Assembly (NCBI GenBank): GCA_963693085.1
Contig: OY856410.1
Span: 883,396,335 to 883,460,334 of the forward strand
DNA length: 64,000 bases
DNA from: Alisma plantago-aquatica
Taxonomy: Eukaryota > Streptophyta > Magnoliopsida > Alismatales > Alismataceae
Direction of reading: 5' to 3'
The notes beneath the pieces were generated by a model that worked only from the letters and a program-made list of their open reading frames with translations, did no database searches and was not told the origin of the DNA. The translations under genes and the position numbers were made by a program. The first letter of the stretch is position 1, and every line of letters starts with the position of its first letter. Of this stretch, positions 48,840 to 58,777 are shown piece by piece.

Positions 48840-50633
48840 TCATGGTGGAAACATCAAAATCCATGGAGGACCGGTGCTCTGATTTGCAGCTGGAAATTGT
48901 TGTGCTAAAGATTGATGCCTCCTTGCAAATATGTCTTTGATTTGGGGCAAGCGAAAACACCTATTAGCTGCAACAAGAATAGTCTTTTGTATGCCAATAC
49001 TATTTGTCTTTTCATTATCCTTTGAAGCATCATCAAAATATGAGTTGGGAAGAGTGGTCTCATTATAAAGTAATGTGTCATCTAGAATGTGAGGAGGAAG
49101 GACATGTGGCTTGCTTGAAGAATCAACATGTAGAACGTGTGTTGTAGCTTTCTCCCCTTTAGTTGCAACTCCATAATCATCATGGATATCAACATCATCA
49201 TACTTTGAAGGATATACCTCTATAACAGCTCCATTCTTCAATGTCACCGTCCTGAAATATGTAGGATTCATCTCCAGTGGACTAGGCAAGAAAGGTGGAA
49301 ATGCTTCTTTGCTAAAAAGAGCTTGTTGGGTAATTTGTTTCTCCGAGATGTGTGCATGAGTGGTAATATCGTCCACCTTAGAAGAGAGTTGGAAAATGGC
49401 ACCCTTCATTGATTGTCTTTGTTGATGGAACTCCTCATTTTGCTGCATTTGAGTTGAAATAAATGTTGCAAGCATGGACTCTAATCTAGAAGTTACTTGT
49501 GGTTGTTGTGGCTGAATGAAATTTGGGTTTGCATTGATGTAGAAGTCTGGTGGAGTGTAGCCTATTGGAGAATAAATAGAAGAAGCATAACATGTAGAAG
49601 ATGAGTTTCCAAGCAACCCACATGAATCACAAATAATATTGGCTGCTTGAAATGGTTGTGTGCTTAGCTTATCAAACCTTTGTGATAAAGTGTCTATCTT
49701 TGTTGCAATTATGTCTATAGCACCAACCGTGTGATCTTCCCTTTGCTTTCTAGAAGTAGTATGTGAAAAGGATGGGTGGTAGCTTGTAGCCGTACTCCAT
49801 TGGAAATGATTTGATGCCATATCTTCAATAATAGCATAGGCTTCTCCATAAGATTTGTTCATTAGAGCTCCATTTGCAACTGCATCAATAGACATCCTTG
49901 TATTGTAGCACAAACCATTATAGAAAGATTGCAATAGAATCCAATTGCTTAGACCGTGATGTGGACAAAGACGTTGAAGATCTTTGAACCTCTCCCATGC
50001 ATCATACAAAGTCTCTCCGTCCATTTGAGAATAATTGATGAGTTGAATCCTCAGCTGTAAAGTTTTGCTAGGTGGAAAATATCTTGCCAAAAAGACATTT
50101 TGAAGCTCCTCCCAAGTGTTGATTGACTTCTTTGGCAAAGTATAGAGCCATGCTTTGGCTCTATCTCTAAGAGAGAATGGAAAAAGGATTAGGCGTATCC
50201 CATCAGTAGGAACACCATATATCTTTATAGTACTTAGCAACTGTAGAAATTCAGCAATGTGGAGGTTTGGATCCTCCATTGGTGTCCCTCCAAATGCATT
50301 CAGCTGTAGCAATTGTATGATGGATGGGCTGATAGAAAACTCCTTTGCCTCAAATTCTTAAATATTAATAGGCCCACTCATGTGCATTGCAGCTGTACCA
50401 AAGTAGTCCTTAAGAGGAAGGTCATCCTCCTTGACTAGTTTTTCATGTGGATCCAGAGGATTAGGTGGGTGTGGCATAGATGGTGGTGATGTATGTGGTA
50501 TGGGTGTTGGTGGTGTATATGATGGTGGTGAATTAGGTGTGAATGATGGTGGTGAGGATGAAGGATGTGTGGATGAGGGTGGTACATATGAAGGTGATGT
50601 GGATGAAGGCTGTGTGGGTTGTGATTCCTCCAT
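48840..50633 (-). pseudogene. Element C gag (one in-frame stop)
   Basis: One frame runs from ATG at 50633 to a stop at 48840, interrupted only by TAA at 50358-50360; the 490-codon part after it is fully open. The N-terminus is Pro/Ser-rich (PPSSTHPSSSPPSFTPNSPP). The Athila gag core follows: HIAEFLQLLSTIKIYGVPTD, LFPFSLRDRAKAWLYTLPKK, FLARYFPPSKTLQLRIQL, LYDAWERFKDLQRLCPHHGL and SFYNGLCYNTRMSIDAVANG. A Gln-rich C-terminus (FIQPQQPQVTSRLE) ends the protein. A CxxC...C-like stretch (CDSCGLLGNSSSTC) suggests a remnant zinc knuckle. Apart from the single stop this is the best-kept gag here. Confidence 0.85.
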
Positions 50634-50914
50634 ACATGTTTGGGTTTCACTCCTTCTTGCTCCATGAGGGCTGCAAATAGTGTGTTAATTTTCTAAATGT
50701 AGAGATATGCACGGTTCAAGGATCTTTTTATGAACACCCCATATGCTCATGCAAATAAACAAGGTGAGTGAGATACAAAAACAAACATGGAAGATACAAC
50801 AAATTATGATGATCATGATGAATTATGATTTATGGATATGATGGTGGATATGAAGGTTGTGATCTAGTCTCATTTACTTATCATCAACTCTTACTCTAAC
50901 AGGAATACCGATGC

Positions 50915-50932
50915 TCCCCGAAAACGGCGCCA
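50915..50932 (-). other. Element C primer binding site (tRNA-Asp-like)
   Basis: The plus strand reads TCCCCGAAAACGGCGCCA: 16 of 18 bases match the tRNA-Asp 3' end (GC replaced by AA). It is 9 bases from the 5' LTR. Confidence 0.85.
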
Positions 50933-50941
50933 AAAACTTGT

Positions 50942-52195
50942 TGGTTAATTTGCACAAACGAGTTTCAATCCAAGTAATGGATAGTTTACTCAACTTAACC
51001 AAACTCTGCAAGTATACGGAGGTAGTATAGTCAAGGTCGAACACAAGGAGCATTGGTTAGTTAGGCGTAAGAGTTATGATTTTCAATAATCTAGATCGTT
51101 GTACACAAGATGATTAGATTAGAACAACTAAATTATAGATTTAAAACAAAATAGTAAATTATCACTTAAGAAATGTTAAGATTCAGATTTGGAAGGATCT
51201 TAGACTTGGGATTTCACTATCACATCATAGCTTATATTAAAATATGAATTTAAACATGTTAATTAACTTACAAAGGAGGTTTGTAGTCATTACTCACCTC
51301 CCGGTGAAGTGATGACGATTTTAACTCCATACATCACTCTCGTGTATGTATTTCATTTCAAATCACAAACCTTGCTCCTCAACATAATCCCAGCCACTCT
51401 CACGGTCAAGGACAAGTTGCCAAAAGAGTAACTCCATACTCTCAAACACATCTTCTCAGATTATGAAAGAAAGCATAAAACATGCAAGTATGATGGCCAA
51501 TCACATAAACAAGCATTTCAGATTTGAAACAACTCTTGGAACATGCAAGAAACTAACATTTAGTATGAAATTCATATGTTCATACAAGCTATGACATGGG
51601 AGTTACTCTCCCATGTCCAAGATTCAGATTCTACTCATCCATGATCATGTATTGCAGAAATGCTACAGAATTTTCAAAGTTTAACATGGTTTAGAGAAGG
51701 AAAAGCTAGGAGAAGTGAAAGTGTAACCCAAGAGAAGTAGAATTCTATCTTGGGGACAAAATTCCACTCCTAAAACTGCTCCAAAATGGACTGGCTCCTC
51801 TCCCGAGAAGCTGCACAAAGTTGGGGAAGCTTGGTTGCACCTTGGAGAAGACAATGGAGAAGAAGAGAAGAAGAAATGGACTCCTTTCCCAAGAAACCAC
51901 CCTTGATCTCCTCAAAATCGCCCTCCTCTGCTCTAGGCTTGCTCTGGGACGAGGGAACGTTCATAAATGATCGGCCGTAACCGCCCATTAAGTTCCCACT
52001 TCGTTTTAAACAAAAACTCGTATTTTTAAAAAAAAGTTAAAACTGCCAGGTGCACGTCGTGCACTTTAAAGTGCACGCCGTGCAACTTTCCAGAAACTTT
52101 CAGTTTGCTCCAGAATACAAAGTGCACGCTGTGCGCTAAAGAAATGCACGCCGTGCAACTTTCCATAAACTTTTAGCTCCTAGGTGCATGGTGTG
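50942..52195 (-). repeat. Element C, 5' LTR (outer ~430 bases deleted)
   Basis: Matches 45952-~47195 closely, then breaks off inside the word array (GGTGCATGGTGTG) into F protease sequence. Confidence 0.88.
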
Positions 52196-52479
52196 ATCTA
52201 GGGGAGGCTTCCAATGAAGAGAAAAGATCCATGATGCTTTTACATCCATTGTTCCATAGACAACAAATACTTCCAACAAGAAAAATGTGACTCTGAGGTG
52301 AGCATAAATCTTATGCCTCTCTCTACCTTTCGGAAGGCAGGATTGAAGAAACCAATGAAGACATCCATGACAATCCAACTGGCAGAGGGATCAATTGTGA
52401 GTCTGTATGGGATATGTAAGGGTGTTTTAGTCAAAGTGGCCAAGTTCATCTTTCCTGCTGATTTTGTGGTCATGGATAT
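52196..52479 (+). pseudogene. Element F protease fragment
   Basis: On the plus strand LPMKRKDP is followed, after frame changes, by MSINLMPLSTFRKAGLKKPM (after the DLGA active-site region) and KVAKFIFPADFVVMDI. This is the Athila-type retropepsin. It is bounded on the left by the truncated C LTR and on the right by the D LTR. Confidence 0.8.
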
Positions 52480-54910
52480 TGGTGCGCTCCCGCTAGAGGC
52501 TTGCAACAAGTGCAATCCACGAGGTCGGGAGGCACGGGAGAGATGGGATCTTTGCTTTTGATATTTGTATGGTCCCACACTAACTACCTACGTATACTAA
52601 GACACTACGCCTGCAAGCGCACGGGGTCGTGTCGTAGTATAGGTGAGGCGGCAAGTACGGGGTTGATCCGCGGAGATAGAGGGGGAGCTAGAGTTAGATG
52701 GCGTGGCATACATTCCTAGTGCGGAGAGTAAGGTTTTTAGGGTTTTAAGGTTGATTGGTTGATTACACTAATGAGCAAGTAAGAGATGCGAGAAGGAAAC
52801 TAAATTATGGAAGAGCAAGCAAATTAGTAAACTAAGCTATCAAACTAGCTAAGCAAGAGCAAGGAGGGCTACACTACTCTAGCAAGGCAAGAAACAATTG
52901 AGAACTAAACTAACCACTAGCAAGAGCAAGAGCCTAAGTTAATACTAAAGAGCAAAACTAAGCAATTAACTAAGTTAACTAAAGCAATTGAACTATACTT
53001 GCATTAACAAGAAAACAGAGCAATTAAGGTTTTAAGCAATTAGATGAAGGAGGTGGGCCATTTGGGAATGTGACCTTGACATTAGTTGGGGGATGTCGCC
53101 ATAATAAGCAATTAACATATTTCATTCTAGATTACCAAACCAAACAACAAGGTGGGTGCTATGAGAATGTACCCTATGCTACTAGTTGGAGAACTAGGGC
53201 TAGGTGTAATTCTCATAGGACTTACCAAGTCTAGGTCTCTAGGATAAGTGGTATTAGTCAATTGAGGACCAAGGGTGAGGATGGGAGTAGAGATGAGGAT
53301 ATTTGACCTCATGCCACTAGCCACCTCAGCCTTTAGGAAATCCTAGGCAATTGCACTAATCAAACATATACTAGTCACTTAGAACTCACATTTGCATGTA
53401 GGAAGAAGGTGATTATGTAGGAAGATAGGGGGCTAGCTAGGGATCGGAATTAGGGACCTAGGAGCCAATCCTATGATAGCTACATAGAAACCAACACCCT
53501 AGAGGCAAATGTCTTCAAGAACCACAAGGCAAGCAATTAATGTAATTAAGCAACAACTACATGCACAAGTAATGGGAAATGAGATACAAGCAAAGGCAAT
53601 CATCGTAGAAATGAAATATGTTCATTACAAATTATATTCCCCCAACATGGTATCACAGTCACATTTTTGCCCCAAACAGCCCACCCAAGGGGGCTTAGCT
53701 ATACATGATCAAACTAGGAACAAAGAAGAAGGGAAAGAGAGTAAGAAACGCCATGGATGCTTGATGTAGCTTGACCACCTTCACCTCCTTGCTGCTAGCC
53801 ACAAACCTCCTCCTCCAAAGGTGCCCAAGGGCATGGAAATGGTGGAATGGATGGATAGAAACCTAGAAAACTAGGTTTCTATGGTGGAAATGAGTGGAAA
53901 GTGGGTGGAAATGGGATTAAATGCAAGGAAGTAGGTGGATGGGAGTGATGGAGGCAAGGGAGCAGCTAGGTTGCATCCAGGGGGTGCTCTCTCCCGAGCC
54001 CTAGAAGCAGCTAGTGCTTATATAGGAGCTAGGGCTAAGTGGGGGTAAAATAGGAAAAGAAGTGGAAAGTTGTATAGGGTAGGTGATCACCACGGTCGTG
54101 GTGGGTGTTCCACGGCCGTGGTGAGGGTAGTGGGGCACGGCCATGGGGGGTGAATACGGTCATGGTGTGAAGGAAGTGGTGAAAAAGCAAAGTATGGTGG
54201 TGGCCACGGCCGTGGCGGAGTGCTACGGTCGTGGTGGGTAACATGCACCACGGCCGTGTGGCTTAACACGGCCGTTTTGGAGGAGTTGGATGTGACCGTG
54301 GGGAGGGGCCACGGGCGTCTTGATTGTCTTCAGCCACGGTCGTGGCGATTTGGCCACGGTCGTGGCTCTCCGGGCAAATTCCCTATTGGCAGCTGACTTC
54401 TTGCAATTAATTCCCACGATCGTGGCAGGGTGCCACAGCCGTGTTCTCTTCTCCTGACCACGACTGTGTTGATGGCCACGGTCGTGTTGTCTTCAGTGAC
54501 CACGGTCGTGGCTGGGAGGCCACGGTCGTGGGCGATCTATGGAATTCCCTGTTGCAACCTGTTGGACTTTGGCAATAAAGCCACGACCGTGGCATTGTGG
54601 CCACGGCCGTAGTGAAGCTTGACTTCTTGATTTTGCTTCTTACTTTGTCAATTTCGGATGTCTTTGCTCGGGGATGATTCTTAGCCACTGGAGGTAGGTT
54701 GAGGGAGACTTTGGGGCCTTATTTGGGTCCCTCCTTCTCTCTCTTCCATCTAAGCATGGTCCAAGTACCTGAAAAATAGTGCAAAGAACATCCATAAGCA
54801 TATTTGCAATGATAATCATATTGGGGAGAATAACATGTAATTCTAATGTATTTGAATGTGATAAAGGTACAAAATGACATAAGATACATCCCTAGAATAG
54901 GGTTGGATCA
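52480..54910 (-). repeat. Element D, 3' LTR
   Basis: The minus strand starts TGATCCAACCC directly after a purine tract and ends GAGCGCACCA at the junction with F protease. Length is 2.4 kb. Its partner is outside the window, so the inner edge is inferred from the break in F. It contains about 20 CCACGGTCGTGG-like words at 54084-54616. Open frames across the array are only translated repeats. Confidence 0.75.
54084..54616. repeat. CCACGGTCGTGG word array in D LTR
   Basis: About 20 copies of CCACGGTCGTGG or CCACGGCCGTGG and near variants, spaced mostly 15-30 bases, in AT-rich surroundings. Confidence 0.9.
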
Positions 54911-54947
54911 CCACCCCAAACTTAAAACATACTTGTCCTCAAGTATG
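54911..54947 (-). other. Element D polypurine tract and GAGGAC hairpin
   Basis: The minus strand reads CATACTT-GAGGAC-AAGTATG (54928-54947, perfect 7-bp stem), then TTTTAAGTTTGGGGTGG and the LTR start TGATCC. Confidence 0.88.
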
Positions 54948-56244
54948 CTCCAACTCAATCTATTTTCCATTTTCCACAATCAAAAGGTATGACAAATGCA
55001 GTATGATGGGTGACAAATGCTAAATGGGATCAATGGTGACTAGGTACATGCAAATCACTTCCCTCCTCTTCTACTTTCACAAACCAACCATGGAGAGAGC
55101 ACAAAGCACATGAACTTCGCATATAATGCATGGGTTGCACAAGTTATCAATATCTCATCCATAAGGTTCTGGGTAGACCGTTTCATGATGATGTTAATCG
55201 CCGATGACTAGGAGTGTCGTTTCACCTTCATGCGTTCAACCTTATGCTTCAAGTTATGCCAAATGACCCACATGGCTGCGGAAGGGGATAAAGTGAGCTA
55301 GGTTTTAAGTTTCCTAGCTCAATGGGTATAAAAGTGGAAGAAAGGGATGCGGTAAGATTTTGGAGTGTTTTTACACACTCATCTTTTCTTTATTTGAATG
55401 CTCTTAAACATGAGCATCCTTTTATTTTATTTTGTTTTTCTTTTTCTTTTCTTTTCTTTTTCTTGCCCTTGGTGTAGATAGGGCATATGGTGGATAGAGT
55501 GAAGTGGGGATATAAAGATGTGGCCACCCCAAACTTTTGGAGGTGGCCACGGCTAATATGTGCACTTTGGCATCTTTTTATGAGGCAGAGAGGTATGAAG
55601 ATGATGAAAGAGTGGTCAGGTCAAAGAGGGGTCACTTGGCATGATCTTCCACATAAGGTCTCCTGCATGAAAACTAGTCTGACACTTCACCATAGATATC
55701 ACATCACATGAATGAACCAAATGAAATCCATATATCAATCAAGTAACTCCACAAACATTAAACGTTCCATGCTTGCTCGGATCATAATTCAATCAAACCA
55801 ACAAATTCCCAAGGGAGGTGACGAGCATGTAAGAAGTCACTCGTTGATACCACATATCATTTCATCATAGCATATCATCTTGTATTTGTCAAAGATAAGC
55901 AATTTCAGTCAATATGGTAAAGATTGAGTCAAAACACGCTTTTTGGACAAGAAACGTCAAATTTGGGCAAAATTGGCCAAAAAGGTGTCAAATTGCACTA
56001 AATCACATTCAAACACAATTTTGGGTAAAAAGCAAGTAAATCCTAGCTAAAACATGCAAAAATTAACAAAAACCTACATGAGATGCAATGCATGGCTGAA
56101 ATTTTAAAAAAATTACGCAAAAATAACGAGAATGAAAACTACATGACATGCATGGATATGACAGAAAAAGTAATAAAATGAGAACTAAACTAAATGGCAA
56201 GATGTAGAACAAAATCACTAGATAGAGAGAAGGGAGGTGCGTAC
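54948..56244 (-). other. Element D non-coding block
   Basis: No gene is supported. A pyrimidine run on the plus strand (55425-55465) and a GGGTATAAAAG at 55324 are the only notable parts. It is bounded by two hairpin-polypurine modules, like the blocks in A and C. Confidence 0.65.
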
Positions 56245-56290
56245 CGCCCTACCCACCCCAAACTTTAGAATCATGCTGTCCTCAGCATGA
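56245..56290 (-). other. Second GAGGAC hairpin and purine tract in D, just after ORF3
   Basis: The minus strand reads TCATGCTGAGGACAGCATGA (56271-56290, perfect 7-bp stem), then TTCTAAAGTTTGGGGTGGGT. It begins about 30 bases after the ORF3 stop and is not next to an LTR. Confidence 0.85.
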
Positions 56291-56320
56291 AACTATAGCT
56301 TAGGGGAGGTAGGGGAAGTA

Positions 56321-58333
56321 TCATGGTTGCGGTGGCTGTTCCGGCATCTGAGGAGGATTTGGAGGAGGAGCTGAGGCTGGAGCTGAGCTTGATGGAGGAT
56401 GCTGGTAGCAGTGCCCCCAGTAGTCGTCCTGGGGTGGAGGATACGCTTGTGGATGTCCAGCTATACCACCCCAAAAGTATGCACCCCATTTGGGGTTTCG
56501 TGCTGCCTGGGCATGTTGGTATTGGTACAAGTGGTTGATCTGATAGTGCATCTGTTGTTGATCTTGTCACATGTACTGCTGGACAAGCTGCATGTTGCCT
56601 TGAGTCTTCTGAATACTCTCAAGGTGTGCCTGGATGGTAGCCATGTCATAGGCGTTCCCTGAGGGCGGCTGCAGCTGGGATGTCCCCTCATCCCTCCTTC
56701 TTGTTCTTCGGGGCTGCCTTTGTTCTACATTTTCTTGCTCCTACCCTTGCACATTAGATTCAACAACGTCTTCATGTGCGGCAGTGGCTCCCCTTGTATA
56801 CGTCTCTCATGGGTGTTCTTGCTGCCATTTGAAAAGTTTTTCTTTCAAATTGAAATTAATTCCCAACGCGGAAAGAAGAGGCACCGCGTGGTATGGCAGC
56901 TCGAGCTCGAAGTCTGGCACACTAGTAGTAAGTTAGATCATCTTCTTTTCCTTTATCTTTATAGTGTGCGAGCGCACCAAGTAGTTGATGTCAACAAACT
57001 CTGCCTCAAGTGCGTCCTGTAACCCCGAGAGATCGTATCCCAGCGCTAGTGCAATTGAAGTCACAAACCCACCCATGACAAAGGGTTTTGTACTCTTGTA
57101 GGGTATGGACTTCATATGATCAATCAATAGAACACCGAGGTCGAGGTGCTTCTTGAGGTACATCGATATCAAGACAAACATATCTTTTTGTGAAATGGAG
57201 CCTTGATTATCATACCTCCCTACAATTGTGTTTGCCACGACCTTCTGCACATAGCGCATCATTGGATTGCTTATGGCGGCTGTTTTTGACCTTCCTGCGT
57301 CGTACACGCCGCTGCATGTGATTGTCTCCCAGAAATAGGCATAATCCAGTTCTTTCACCTTCTCTAACAAGCCGTCATCCATCTTGACGGCCTCTTCAGG
57401 ACTTGCAGCAAATATCCCATTCAACTAAGTGGAAGTGAGGGTGTGCACATTGCCCATTATGGCAAATTTGATTGTGTCACAACCCCTCACTTTAGTCCTT
57501 TCGAGAGTAGCGAAGAATACTCAGGTCAAGGCGACGTAGGTTGGCTGCGGTGTGAAAAGGATATCCCACAACCCTATTCTCTTTAAGTTCCTTTCCACTG
57601 CCTCCTTGATCCCTAGATCATCGATCACTTTCTGAGACCCGTACTTGGTGGCGACGACTCGCCTCGTCATGCACTGGGGGTAGATAAGATCAACCTTCTT
57701 TTTCTTGTGTCCTCTACCATAGGACACCCCCGTCAGTGCTTTGCCCAGGGTCTTTTCTCTGTCCGCCTCCAAAAATGTCATAACATCTTCTCCTTCCGGC
57801 TCCAGCTCCACCTCTTCCTCCTCGCTATCTTGTTCTTCCTCCATCGCATAGGATTGCGACCCCGAGCTGGTGTCAAAATTATACCAGTGGGCCGACTGCT
57901 CCTCGTCTTGCTGCACTTGCCGCGAGGGTTGCGGCTGCACATCACGTCTCGCCGCCGCGCTGGATGTCGAGTGGCGGGGTGGTGCGGGCTTTGGAGGCAA
58001 CCTGGATGAGGACGGCGCCGCTTTAGATCTCTGGTTTCTTTTTGCGGCCGCCGGCTCGATCTCATCAATGAGGTTGTCCATGTCGACCCCCATAGACTCC
58101 TCCTCTTCTTCGTCCTCCCCCTGGTAGGTAGCGTCTATGATGTGATGGCTATCGGATGAGCGGGAGTGTGATCCGCTCACCGATTGTGACCGGCGGAGGG
58201 AATGGTGGGCGGAAGCGGTAGGTGATGGGGTGTGGGATGGAACAGACACATCGGAGGAGGCGTTTTTAGAACGTCGTTTCCCTCCGGTGAGGACGTTCGT
58301 CCCCTTTGTGATAGCCTTCCCAATCTTCTTCAT
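56321..58333 (-). pseudogene. Element D ORF3 (plant-transposon domain, env position)
   Basis: One frame with several stops, including 57521 (TGA) and 56933. The N-terminus is basic and Ser-rich (MKKIGKAITKGTNVLTGGKR, HTPSPTASAHHSLRRSQSVS), with an acidic middle (QGEDEEEEESMGVDMDNL). The conserved domain follows: LIYPQCMTRRVVATKYGSQK, LNGIFAASPEEAVKMDDGLL, VQKVVANTIVGRYDNQGSIS, KDMFVLISMYLKKHLDLGVL and PFVMGGFVTSIALALGYDL. The C-terminus is Gln/Pro-rich (PPSSSAPASAPPPNPPQMPE). It matches ORF3 of A in order and in the ANTI...S.KD motif but has no Ulp1 part. Function is unknown; no membrane segment is seen. Confidence 0.75.
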
Positions 58334-58777
58334 TGCAGAAATGGAGGTGAAAGTGGTGTAGGATGGAGATTTTCGGATTTGGTGGAGAAGGTGGTGTGGA
58401 TGTGGTTTTGTGGGTGGAATGGAAGATTAGTGATGTACGGATGGTGGTTATATGATTAGTGGTGGATTTGGGTGAGAATGGAAGGGTTTTTGTGGAGGTT
58501 TTGTGTAGGGGGGTTGCTGGGTGGAATGGAGATGGAAATGGAGATGGAGATGCGATTGGGAGAGATTGGACTGTGGGAATGGGAGAGGGATGGTTGGGGA
58601 TCGATTTGGGATGGATTAGGGATCAAAAGGAGGTGGATTGTGGTGGATTTGGTGGTGAATGGGGGAGCATAGAACCGTTTTCCGCCGCCACGGTCGTTTT
58701 CTGGAGGTGGAAGATGAAAGAATGAGGGGGGGTCGTGTTTGGACGCTTAAAAGTATATTTTTTTTCCTGAACCGGGT
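58334..58777. other. Element D ORF3 leader, non-coding
   Basis: G-rich on the plus strand, C-rich/CAT-rich on the sense strand (GGAGATGGAAATGGAGATGG). No gene is seen. It is probably the untranslated leader or promoter for ORF3. Confidence 0.45.

Larger units (their letters stand above)
45952..52195 (-). mobile_element. Element C: gag-only Athila-like retrotransposon (TR-GAG type)
   Basis: Direct LTR repeats are at 45952-47635 (complete) and 50942-~52195 (outer part lost). Between them are a tRNA-Asp-type primer binding site, one gag gene and a non-coding block, with no protease, RT, RNase H or integrase. LTRs differ at about 30 positions over 1.25 kb by eye. The missing outer ~430 bases of the 5' LTR, together with missing F sequence between gag and protease, indicate a deletion at this edge, so no target duplication is left. 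It would depend on an autonomous Athila for movement. Confidence 0.85.

Noticed and set aside
50435..50667. His-rich and Gly-rich open frames overlapping the start of element C gag
   Set aside because: Shadows of the Pro/Ser-rich gag N-terminus in other frames.
52298..52561. 87-codon plus-strand open frame as a stand-alone gene
   Set aside because: Its first part is the F protease remnant and its end runs into the D LTR; a chimeric frame.
54035..54688. Several His/Arg/Pro-rich open frames on the minus strand, and similar ones at 58616-59344
   Set aside because: They are translations of the CCACGGTCGTGG word array in several frames, with no domain and no start context; repeats, not genes.
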